Positions 23,276-33,678 of a DNA stretch of 64,000 nt are shown here, piece after piece. Both the position numbers and the translations under genes were made by a program. The notes below the pieces were generated by a model. It saw only the letters and a program-made list of their open reading frames with translations. It ran no database searches and was not told the origin of the DNA. Positions within the stretch are counted from its first letter, which is position 1. The number at the start of each line of letters is the position of its first letter. Origin of the DNA: Xylogone sp. PMI_703 (taxonomy: Eukaryota; Ascomycota; Leotiomycetes); contig JAJTUQ010000001.1 of assembly GCA_021399445.1 (NCBI GenBank), forward strand, positions 5,084,001 to 5,148,000, given 5' to 3'.

Positions 23276-25347
23276 ATGGTAGTGTATAACTCAACGTCGG
23301 CCAGTTCCAGTCAATACGAGGAGATCATATTTGACAACTCTAAAATCTCTTCAAATCAAATCATTGCTCTCTTATTTTGTTCGGTTGTTTTTTATCTTTC
23401 CTGCAAATATACAAAACGTATCTATTTCCACCCGTTGAGCCATATCCCGGGCCCGCGTCTGGCAGCAGCAACTCATCTCTATGAGGCCTACTATAACATC
23501 TTCCATGATGGCTTCGCACAGCGTATGGTCTCAATGCACACGGAGTATAGTAAGTTATTCGTATTTCTCTGCAGTTCAAAAAATTGAAGGGCTTACTCAA
23601 TATGATTCTCAGATTCCCCGGTACTACGTATTGGAACCAACAGTGTCCACATTGGTGACCCCTGTTACTACCACACGTACGGCCGGTTCTCGTTCCTTGT
23701 TGATTGATATCTATGATTGACAACCTACCAGGATCTATAACTCGGGGACAGATTACCACAAGGATCCCGACCTCTATAGGTTCCTAGGGGTCGATGGATC
23801 TATTCTTACCATTACTGATCCAGAAGAGCATAAACAGTATCGCAATATTGTCAGCCCATTATTTTCAAAAAGGACAGCTGATGATCTTGCTGTTGTAATG
23901 TCATCAGTACTAGAAAAGGCATCAGCTTCAATAGCAAATCAGGGACGCGAGGGAAAACCTACTGTTATCCAGCGTGTCTACAGGGCAATAGCAGTAAGAT
24001 AAAAGTGGAAAAGAATGTGATACTTTGCCACCTCGCTCACACATCTTTTAGGCCGATATGGTGTCGTATCTTTTATTTAAGCGGCCTTTGGGGCTCATTG
24101 ACTCAGAACATGACGCTGATTTCTACCATTCTTTTATGCTTAGTATTGACAGATTCACTGGCATAACTTGGCCCAGTATGAATATTCCCATTTCCACTTC
24201 ACTAATTAAGACTAATATTGTTACTCTTCAAGGACTCTACTATCCCATCCTAAATTGGATTATCAACGGTTTTCCTACTTGTATAGTTGATAAGTTACAA
24301 CCAGGTCTGAGGGGTCTACAGGAGGTTAGTTACTTATTGCCGCTCACACTGTATAGCATTTATGGATTTTGCTCTTATTAAATGATACGATAGCTTTTCA
24401 AGGGATGGCTGGATGAAACTCTTCGAGCCCATGATACTGGAAAGCAGAATGAAGGACGGAGCACATACTTTGACCTCATGATAGAATCAAGACGCAGAAA
24501 GGGAGAGCCACTTCAGCCAGAGCAACTTTTCGATGATATAATCAATTACCTCACTGCCGGAATGGAGGCTACTGGTTACGTATTGTCCTTTGCAACCTTC
24601 TTCCTTCTTCGTCACCCAGAAGCGAGAGTAAAATTGGAGCGTGAGTTGTTTGAGTCGAAGTCCTCTATCCAAGAGTTTGACCATCGAAAGATAATGTCAC
24701 TACCTTACTTAGTAAGTTTTACCGATATAACACATGAAGTCCGAGGTCTCACGGGAGAAATAATTTCTTTAGACAGCAGTTGTTAAAGAATCGCTTCGTT
24801 TAAGTAATACGGTCCCGGGGTTTCTGCCTCGGGTTGTACCCCAAGCTGGAGTTGATATCGCAGGTTATCATATTCCTGGAGGGGTAAGTAATGTGAGCAT
24901 CTAGCGGTATGGTCATTGATGAAGCCCTGACAGACAAAAATTTCGATGGTGCATCCTGTTGTTGAACTAAACGATAAGATCTTTCCAGATCCTCACGAGT
25001 TCATTCCTGAGCGTTGGCTGGGGGATGGAAGCCAGGATTTGGAGAAATGGGCCATTGCATTCAGTAAAGGACGGCGCCAGTGTATCGGCAAGAAGTACGG
25101 CTATCCCCTTTTATATACTTTTGTTTCAACCAAGAATAATATTGCCTATACTAATCTTTCCTCTGCCCATAGTCTGGGTTACATGATGCTATATTCTTCC
25201 GTGGCGGTCTTTTTCTCGCGATTTGAGATGGAATTATACGAGACGACAGAAGCAGACATGGAAATTATCGACCAATTCGCACCCATCATTAAAGGTACTG
25301 TAAAGGTCAAGATTACCCAGGATCGATGGAAGGATTTTAGCAATTAG
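23276..25347 (+). CDS. Cytochrome P450; AnkB-like
   Basis: Eight exons: 23276-23549, 23613-23676, 23732-23993, 24052-24324, 24403-24711, 24773-24883, 24934-25094 and 25173-25347. All are in phase, giving 542 residues. An N-terminal membrane anchor (about 29-45, IIALLFCSVVFYL) is followed by the proline hinge HPLSHIPGPRLAAATH. The I-helix oxygen motif is AGMEAT (343-348), the ExxR motif KESLR (Glu400, Arg403), the PERW-type segment FIPERWLGDG, and the heme loop FSKGRRQCIGKN with Cys481. All P450 hallmarks are present, so it should be a functional ER-bound monooxygenase. In the ank pathway, as I recall, AnkB desaturates cyclo(Arg-Tyr). The same reaction is plausible here but cannot be read from sequence. 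It lies between the FAD enzyme and NIS synthetase genes on the same strand. Confidence 0.92.
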
Positions 25348-26098
25348 GTCTTTCATAAAAATGATACAATCATGAATCATACTCTAGAGATGATTAAGAA
25401 TAGGGGCAAATATAGAAGGATAAATACTGAGTTCTCATGCCCTTTTTGAAAGTACTATTGCATTACCATACCATGGACTGGTTAATGCCTATAAGGATAT
25501 TGTTAAATTAATAAAGCTCATATCATCTCAAATTTCGCAACCAGCACGTCTTAGAATGCCGATCTCGCCGACATGGATAAAAGTAGTGTACAAAAATATA
25601 GACATTATCAGGAATGCTTTTCGTATGGACTTGATGAAAGGGGTTATTATTAATAGGACCCTTACTCTTAGTTGCATTTCTAATGTTGTTTCCATGATCG
25701 TTGATTAGTAGTTAGGTAAGTCTATCCATGCTTGCTCCTTACCATGCATACAAAGTGATGCAGGAGCTGCCCTATTTCTCTTAGTTTCATATGCTCTGCC
25801 ACAGGCTGACTGAACTATCAAACTTAGATTGCTTATTCTATGTAGGATATTGCTTTTTCAAATTCGTCCCGGTTCTGGTAGAAATTTGGTTTCATAACCT
25901 TGGCATTAGAATTTTATTCGTCTTTTTCACCTCGTCATCTTCACATCTTTCTACAAGTTCTCTCTCACTTTGCATACTTTAACATCCAATATATTCAACC
26001 CTCCAAAAACTTACCGCTTCAATTGTCCATAATCCACTCCACTTTGGGGAGACACGCGGTTTATATTACTCCTGGGCTCATAATCCTATCTTAGCAAT
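25348..26098. other. Intergenic region, promoter of the NIS synthetase gene
   Basis: About 750 bases of AT-rich DNA. Only short open frames without motifs are seen. Confidence 0.4.
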
Positions 26099-28199
26099 AT
26101 GACCGTCCCGTCTATACACGACCGAGCTTTGTTTGAGGTGGCAAAGCGCCTTTTATGCCAGATACTGAATGAGGGTCTAGTCAGTGGAATTCTGCAAATC
26201 TCAGATTCTACAGAGGCAAACTATCTTTGTTTGTTGAGCAATAGTCATGTTGGCCATACTCCGGAGAAATGTATCAGGGTCAAACTACATCCAGACTCTA
26301 CAAAATGTATTTTTACGAGATCGGGAAGAATAGTTTCACTTGTTCGTCCTGAAATGTTAATGACACCAGTCCTCTTAGTCGATAAGGCTTCTGAGTCTCA
26401 TGAGCTACGCCCAACTGCATTGTTCAAGTTTGCATGCAGCTTATTTACAAAAGATATCGATGAGTCTATCTCGGAGCAGCTAGCCTTGGGCTTGGAGAAT
26501 AGTGCGGCAAATACGGGTTTGTATAATCTGAGATTAAGTTACATGGAGATGCTAATGGAACTATAGAGAAATGGCTGGAAATCCACTCTTCTGCAGAGCC
26601 ATTGCAGCTCAACTCTCCATCCATCATGTGGGAAAGGGCTCTAATATGGGGTCATCCTACTCACCCTGTACGTATGGTCTTGCACCAACCAGATGAAGAA
26701 TAATATGGTCTAATATTAGTTTCATAGTTTCATAGATTGTGCTACGCTCAAGAAGGGTTGAAGACAATAGGACCAAAAGATCTACCAGAGATTCTCACTC
26801 CAACGCTGGCTTTTGTGTCCGTTTTGCGGACAGAAACTTGCATTTCTGGTCCTTTCGAAGAAATATTGGAGCCTTTACTGATACAACTTGAGGTTCCAAC
26901 CCCTGAAAGCGAAGATAGAATTGTAATCCCCTGCCTTTCTCTACAGCTACCAAACGTCTATCGTCATTTCCCTAGTGCGGTCCTACTCAAGTCAGTTTCT
27001 CAGTGTGCGGATACCCAAGCATCAATGCGCACACTCACAATACGCCCACAGTTTAATTTTACACATCATATCAAGCTTTCCATTGCGTGCCAGGTAACTT
27101 CCGATGTTAGAGCAATTAGGCCATGCCAGACACTCGGTGGGCAATTAGTCAAAAGACAACTGGGCAAATTTTTACCAGCTGACCTATGGTGGTTCAAAGA
27201 AGCAGCATCTGTCTCAGGGAGCCAGGCAGCTGAGGCAGATACCCAAGAGAACCAAGACAAAGCGCGACATATTGGTTGCATACTTCGTGAGGATGTGGAG
27301 CCCAGAGCTAGAAGAAATAATGAAGCACTTATCGTAGCTGGGTCCTTAGCGCAATGCCCCGTAAATGATAGTATTACACATGCAGAGTCTGTCTTTGGGC
27401 TGGAAACTGTGGAGCAAAAGCAACATTGGTTCAGAAGGTATGGCACTTTCTAATTGAGAATTATAACCATATTGATAGGATCCAAATAGCTATGTTTTAA
27501 GCCTCTTCAAAGCTTTTCTTCCCTCACTTGTGCAGTACGGGATTGGAATGGAGGCTCACGGACAGAACACCTTAGTCCGTGTTTGTCTTAAAACAAAGGA
27601 GATCAAAGGGTTTGTTTTCAGAGATTTTGAGGGGATCAAAGTACATATTCCAACTTTAGAAAAACTCGGCATTGAGCTTTGCATGACATCACCGGGCTGC
27701 ACCAAGAACTTGGAAAGCATTTGGAATAAGGTTCATCATGCTCTATTCCAAAATCATATTGGTAATCTGATCTATGCTCTTGGAATTGACAAATATGACG
27801 GATGGACTATTGTTCGCGATGAGCTCTTCACAACACTCAAGCCAGATATGGACCCTCGGTCAAAAGAGCTGTACGATTATATTCTTCGGGATACTATGGC
27901 CTTCAAATGCTTTTTGAAGATGCGAATGGGTGATCAATTGAATGATGTGAGTCTCATACACCTATGAAGTCAAGCAACGCTAACTATTACAAAAATTATA
28001 GTATGATGGCGACGATCAATTAGACGGCCAATCAAATAATAAGGTAAAACCCCTTTCTATCCTTCTCGTAACAATACTAACCACCATTTCTACTTTATTA
28101 TAGCGTGATGAAAGGCAACTACCCAACGTACTACTTATGGGTTCCAGTAGATGGGAGAGTATTCTAAATGCCAATGCGCCCGAACTCAAGAGGGATTAA
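26099..28199 (+). CDS. IucA/IucC-type NIS synthetase, citrate ligase candidate; AnkE-like
   Basis: Six exons: 26099-26516, 26567-26667, 26728-27437, 27490-27946, 28002-28043 and 28104-28199. All phases agree, giving 607 residues, the normal length for an NRPS-independent siderophore (NIS) synthetase. The signature GHPTHPFHR lies at 168-176; the usual HPxHPxxK ends in Arg instead of Lys here. Further family blocks are SMRTL (272-276), KLSIACQVTSDVR (289-301), YGIGMEAHGQNTLVR (426-440) and RDFEGIKV. The exon 3 acceptor at 26727 is fixed because only it restores FHR after GHPTHP. NIS synthetases adenylate a carboxylate, typically citrate, and condense it with an amine or alcohol. In NK13650 biosynthesis, as I recall, AnkE ligates citrate to the homoserine-bearing intermediate. 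A genuine siderophore role is the alternative, but no siderophore transporter or amine hydroxylase is nearby. Confidence 0.9.
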
Positions 28200-28391
28200 A
28201 TTTCGCGCCAATCATCTACCATGTAGTTCAGTGTGCTTCCCATGGTCTGAAGACAATACATTGCGGGCAGTAGTAGACAGTATATATAGAACTTGTTTTT
28301 CCTTTCCTAATTCGAAGGCCTCCAATATTTAACTTATCTAGATGCTGCAATATGAAGCTGCTAGAAAAACACTACTTCGTACTAACATATA

Positions 28392-28414
28392 TGTTCTAGC
28401 CCATACGCCAATAT
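28392..28414. repeat. Left terminal inverted repeat of the Ginger-like element
   Basis: This 23-bp sequence matches the reverse complement of 31196-31218 with no mismatch. It is preceded by TATA, the left copy of the target-site duplication. Confidence 0.85.
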
Positions 28415-28419
28415 ATTCG

Positions 28420-29030
28420 CTTCGTAAATGGGCTGGCCCATACACCAATACGAACATTTTCGTATGGGCTAGCCCACACACCAATGTTTGAAGTTTATTG
28501 TCGTGTGGTTCAGCCCATACGCCAATACAGCTCGTACTCGGGCTCGATATAGCTACAGGCCTTAAGCTCCAAGCCATAAACTCCAAGCTACTGTCTACAG
28601 GCTATAGAGTACTCAGCGATTACAGCGCACTTAGCCACTATAATGGCCTATAATTACAGTACACTTAACCGTTACAGTACACTTAATTACTATAATAACC
28701 TATAATCACAGCACACTTGTCTACTATAATAACCTATAATTATAACGCACTTAGCCATTATAACCCGTCTAGGCTTTAAGCTTTAGGATTTCAGTCCTGC
28801 TAAACTTAATAACTATACAGTGAGAACTATACTGTACAGTGATTAACTATACTTGACCATACAAATTAGTAGTAAATTGGCGTATGGGCTATCCGATACG
28901 CAAATGCTCGTATTAGTGTACGGGCCAGCCCATGCGCCAATATTTGCGTATGGGCTGGCCCAACCACCAATATTTAAAGCTATTCGCGTATGGGCCAGCC
29001 CATACACCAATAATTGAAGCTATTCCCAGC
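28420..29030. repeat. Subterminal palindromic and tandem repeats of the Ginger-like element
   Basis: At least six imperfect copies of a GTATGGGCTGGCCCATAC-like palindrome followed by (A/G)CCAATA occur near 28430-28530 and 28870-29015. Related copies lie at 31120-31190 near the other end. Between 28640 and 28770 is a second, degenerate repeat built on ACAGTACACTTA and CTATAATAACCTATAAT. Subterminal repeats of this kind are common transposase-binding sites; that role is inferred. Confidence 0.7.
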
Positions 29031-29038
29031 CTATATAT

Positions 29039-31027
29039 TTAATCAACCACAATAACATTCCCTATAGTATCTGCCCTTGCACGCTTCCTCCTAGACCTTG
29101 TAGAGCTCTCAGGCTCAATTAAAGCTATTTCTGTACGAACTATTAAATGTGATAACCAACCACAATCATGATCATCTTTATGACAGTGTATTGTACACTT
29201 TTGACCTTCTTTAACACAACGACATCTTTTAGTATTACATAACCCTTTACACTGACAAGATATCTTAACTCTTTGACTTGTAGAAGCCTCTCTAGCAGCT
29301 GTAGTTAAAGCAATCTCATTAATGGTCTCCGGTATAATAATACTTGACCATAAGTGCTTATTGACAATCCCCAAATCTTTAGTTGGCATTAAACGATTAA
29401 GAACTCCATATTGAGTAGCAATCTTATACCTATGAGAGTGTGGTTCTGTCAATATACGACCCCAGAGTGTTCGATTGTCAGTTGAAGTTCGATCTTCTTT
29501 AGGAATCCTTATTGCTACAATATCCCCAGGTTTGAAATGCTCAACCTTATGACGTTTAGAATACTTCTGAATCATTTTAACTCTAGCCTTTTGAGTAGCT
29601 ATTTGAGCTTGTTGAATCAAAGGATCAACTGTAATTGACGGTTGAGTTTTAGTATCATACCACTTATCTTCAGTACTAGAATCTGAATCAATATCAGATT
29701 GAGACTTTTCGAATGGAGTGTCTGATTCAAAGCTAGACTTTGCCTTTAATGGGAGGGTAAGTATTGTGCTGGCTGGAACAACTGTTGAGCCAGGAATACC
29801 GGAAAGTACTCGAGGTCGAATTGGCATCTTGCCTTTGATATCCTCAGGGGCATCCCCGTGGGGAGTAGTACTTTCAAAGGTTTCCCCATGGGGAGTGGCG
29901 CTCTCAGGGGCCAGTTCAGGTACTGGCTCAGGTGCTAGCTCAAGAAGAAGAGTGTTATCAACAATTATTGTTGAATTGAGCTCTAAATTCGACTCTAATA
30001 TAAGAGGTAAAGTAGGATCTTCTTGAGGGATTCCAATGGTAAGATCTTTGCGTTTTTGGCTATCCAACCAATTGTAATAAGTATTATGATCTCTGAATAA
30101 TAATTAAGTAGGAGCATAATTGATTGTTGTATGAACTTGAGTATTCATAGCTAACGTAATCTCTACTAATCCATCAACCCATTCAGTAGAGCCGTTATCC
30201 ATTTTCCAGGCTCTGAGCTTATCTTCAAGCACTCTATTAGCTTGCTCAATAAGGCCTTGAGTTTGTGGAGTTCTTGGCTTTCCATTAACTATCCGAATCC
30301 CATATTTGCGTAATACTATAAGGAAAGCACTCTTGAATTCTTTCCCATTGTCACATTGAACGATTTTTGGGGGTAAAAAAGCCATAATAAACTGACCAAA
30401 AGCACGTGCAATTAGTAAAGATTCTTTGCTTTTAAGTGGGTATAACCGAGAATACTTTGTAAAATAGTCTTTAACATGAAAAATCCACTTATACTGGCCA
30501 GACGGTTCATGCCTCATATCGACCAAATCTACTTGAATATGCTCCCAGGCTCTCTCGACAACAATTGGCTCTAAAGGAGCTCTAGTAGTAATTGCCTGAT
30601 TAGAATTGCAATTCTGACAACAGTCGATAATCCAAATAACATCTTCACGCTTGATTCCATAGTAGTTATCCTTAATGGCTGCCTATACTTTATTTTGGCC
30701 AGCATGAAGAAGCTTGATATGTTGTTCAGCAACAATATCGAATACCTCTGAATCTTGAACTGCATATCGTCGGATAGGGTGGTGTGTATCAGGTAATCGA
30801 TATAATTGATTGTTTTCAAGCTCGAATTGAGTAATAGCTCTGTGTTTGAGATTACTATCGGATGGGTTGTTTGGTTTTAACTTTGGATTGTCCAAAAAGA
30901 TATGCATTCTTTGCCAATGTTGAGGATTGATTCGTTCTCTGTTGACATAGCTATCACTGTATATATGATCTTGGAATGCAAAGCGTACACTATTAGGAAA
31001 AGGATTGATCGATTCAATTGGGGCCAT
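29039..31027 (-). pseudogene. Integrase (rve) gene of the Ginger-like element with two in-frame stops
   Basis: One continuous frame from ATG 31027 to 29039 is broken by TAG at 30683-30685 and TAA at 30104-30106. The N-terminal part ends in a His/Cys zinc-binding region (EQHIKLLHAG before the first stop, then DCCQNCN). The integrase core has its Asp-Asp-Glu residues at QVDLVDM, VQCDNGKEF and GLIEQANRVLED. A GPY/F-like module (GRILTEPHSHRYK) and a Cys-rich tail (CQCKGLCNTKRCRC) follow; the tail is of a type I recall in KRBA2/Ginger-related proteins. Both stops sit where a Gln codon would be expected (CAG to TAG, CAA to TAA). These are CpA to TpA changes, as expected from repeat-induced point mutation. 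The protein cannot be made in full. Confidence 0.8.
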
Positions 31028-31195
31028 ATTGAATTGTAGCAATTAGCTGGAATAATTGTAAAGAAAAAGGAGAGAGAGAGAGTATTTGAGCTACACCGCT
31101 ATATTGCAATAAGTGGGGTAATTGGTGTATGGGCTGGCCCATACGCGAATAGCTTTAAATATTGGTGGTTGGGCTGGCCCATTCGCAAATGGGAA

Positions 31196-31218
31196 ATATT
31201 GGCGTATGGGCTAGAACA
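31196..31218. repeat. Right terminal inverted repeat of the Ginger-like element
   Basis: Perfect 23-bp inverted match to 28392-28414, followed by TATA, the right copy of the target-site duplication. Confidence 0.85.
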
Positions 31219-31222
31219 TATA

Positions 31223-32038
31223 TAATGTGATAATGAAGACGTATGACTTATTTCAAGCTTTGATTTTGTGATTTCTCAAGGACTACGATTTTACTTCCAA
31301 TGCTAAGGATACACATTAGTGTATCTTTATGCTAACAACGCCTGTATCCAGGTATGTACTAACTAATAATGGTGGCAGCCGGTATCCATCAACCAAACCT
31401 ACTTTTCTCGTACTCTACCAAATTCCGGTGGCATTTACTGGTTAACCGGATAGTTCCAACGCTAGGCGTATGTATTCAGACATAAACGAAACACAACAAG
31501 CATGCTTTATAGTATCTAGTTGAAGGAACCGTCCGGTTGACCAATAAATATCGGTTTAGGAATTATGCAATAAGCTTACCCATTCGTCACGAGCTGCCAA
31601 TTGGGATAAGCCGAGTATGAAAGCACTCGAAATGCGATGAAATTCCTGCACGCTGCTTTAACCCTCCATAGTAAAAGACTTGGAAAAATGTCGCCAGCTT
31701 TCAACCATGATTTACATATTCTTATACTCTAATTCCATGGAAGAACTATCACTATTTATATCATTCGGAAACCTATTCTCTGCTGTCCGAAACTGCACAT
31801 TCGATATGTCTGTGACTAATTTCTGATGAAATTATTAAAACCGAGTGGTATGCAGGAATTGCTTAATTGAGTTTGGTCAGTCTAGTTCATTCGAACGGCA
31901 AAGGGAATTACTAAAAATGGAAAGCCGCTGATCAATCTCACTGCATAAGGGGTTTATGATACCGTAGTAGTACACATTTCACAAGTATTCTAGACAAAGG
32001 CAAGCAAAATCCCGTTGTAGAAGCAATCTAGCAATATC
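31223..32038. other. Intergenic region right of the transposon
   Basis: About 800 bases with no coding signal. A short word CCGGTTGACCAA near 31535 is also seen in similar form near 33310, suggesting dispersed repeat debris. Nothing else is recognised. Confidence 0.35.
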
Positions 32039-33092
32039 ATGGAGGACCATATTCTATACTACCCGAAATTAGAGACCCGTTTTCAAGGAAGCCACCATCC
32101 TCATTCGGAAGAAACGGCACCTGTGACCCAATTTCGAGGCATCAAATGCGCATCGATCCCAGCACGATGGAGGCAGTCAAGGCTCTTCGAGAACTACAAC
32201 AAAAATTATGACGCCACTCAATACGGGTAAAGCAAGAATATCTATAGGGTGGCAAGCCCTCTCTTCCAACCGACTCATGACTGATAAGAATTACACAGGC
32301 CTGCATGTCCTCAACTGATAGTACCCGTGGCACACGAGGATATCTTCAATGGGATTGACCCAAAGTCTGTTGATGCCATTAAGACAGAAGGGCCTTATGA
32401 AGTAGATGAATTTGAGTGTTTGAATCTGAATATCTCTTGTCCGACCGATAATGCACTACGGACGGGCATTCCGGTCATGATAAGCAGTAAATGAGGCCAC
32501 AGTATTTGAAGGTGTCATAAGAGGTACACACATGGGACAAGGGGTTCCAAAAACCTCCATCGTAGATTTCACTTCTAGCCTCAAGGACATCATCCCTGAG
32601 GCAACAATAAAAACCATCTTCGATGCTTATGATATTCGCCCAGAAATGGACGTCAAAGACACTCTTGCTCACCTATGGCAACTTGTGGAAGACTCTACGT
32701 TTACGGAGCCAAGAGAGAGATTTGCATCCACAGCCACTGCAAAGGGTACTACCGTGTACCGGTACGTCTTCGATGAAGCTAATCCATTCGGTGGCTCTCT
32801 CTTCGGAGAAGTTGCGAATCATTCCCTTGAGCTTCCATACCTCTACGGTCCTGATGCAATCTTCGACAATTCAAAAGAACTTACAAAAGAGCAGAATCTG
32901 GCTTTAGACATGCGGCAAAAATGGAACCGATTCGCTTATGGGGAAAGGGTTTGGACTCCGTTTGATAAGGGTGTGTATTACGCTTTTGGTCCTAGTGGCC
33001 AGACGGGGGAGATTAGTTATGAAGAGTTTAAGAAAAGAAGAAGGGTAGAGCGGTGGTCGCTGATAAGCGGTCTGCCATTCATGGAGAGATAG
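32039..33092 (+). pseudogene. Type-B carboxylesterase pseudogene lacking its catalytic centre
   Basis: Exon 1 (32039-32220) gives TAPVTQFRGIKCASIPARW, the standard N-terminus of type-B carboxylesterases. After a GT-AG intron, exon 2 (from 32300) gives CPQLIVPVA and ECLNLNISCP up to GIPVMI at about 32480. The next residues should be WIHGG and later the GESAG nucleophile. Instead the sequence jumps directly to NEATVFEGVIRGTHMGQG in another frame. It then runs to the stop through the C-terminal half, including HSLELPYLYGPDAIF with the usual histidine context. About 250-300 residues, including the oxyanion Gly pair, the Ser and the acid, are missing. A single internal deletion explains this. The gene cannot encode an active esterase. 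Confidence 0.8.
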
Positions 33093-33678
33093 GAGCTGAT
33101 ACCTCGCATTGTTGCATATGCGTCAACCCTCGTCTGGGATACGGCGTGATACGACAGAGCTGAGCATCGTCTCTTAGTTTCAGAATCTCTTATTCCTCTA
33201 GACGCCATAGTATTTCGTTCCTGTGCCAGTTCCATTTTAATCCTACAGGTGAAGAGTAGCCTCTCTAACCTGAGCCTTGCATAACGTCTGTCAATACTGG
33301 TACCGCCGGTTGACCAACCGCCTAGCTGATATGCAAACAGCCATAACTATTAACTTCATTTTCGCGAAGATTATGGTGAAGCTTATGACATATAATCACC
33401 GCAATTTAGTATAATTATAGATACTGTACGTAATGGTTTGTGTATCGACTGGACGATATGCCAACCGTCAAATTGGCGTATCGTCTAACGAGTGGCCAGC
33501 CGTCAGATTGGTATATCGACTGGAACACATCTTATTATACAATTAATTCGAATGAAGTCTAAGCACATTCCAACACATCAATCAAATCCACCCTTGCACC
33601 ACCGTATTCATTATTCTAATCCAGCAACCCAGACTTGCTCATAGTCTATTCATTCACATCATTGCGAGAACTCCCACA
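33093..33678. other. Intergenic region with short palindromic repeats
   Basis: Between 33430 and 33530 a word like GTCAAATTGGCGTATCG recurs in imperfect copies. It may be a small non-autonomous element or a relic related to the repeats of the Ginger-like element. No coding signal is seen. Confidence 0.35.

Larger units (their letters stand above)
28392..31218 (-). mobile_element. Ginger-like DNA transposon with gypsy-type integrase, inactivated
   Basis: A 2,827-bp element bounded by perfect 23-bp terminal inverted repeats that begin TGTTCTAGCCCATACGCC and end with the complement (TGT...ACA termini). It is flanked on both sides by the 4-bp duplication TATA (28388-28391 and 31219-31222). TGT...ACA termini plus a 4-bp target-site duplication plus a retrovirus-like integrase match Ginger-type cut-and-paste transposons. 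Many imperfect palindromic copies of a GTATGGGCTGGCCCATAC-like word lie inside both ends. The single gene inside is interrupted by stops. The left end is only 192 bases after the stop codon of the NIS synthetase gene, so it marks the right edge of the biosynthetic cluster. Confidence 0.8.

Noticed and set aside
28640..28770. Possible CRISPR-like array of short repeats
   Set aside because: Repeats are degenerate, irregularly spaced and inside a transposon; eukaryotic context.
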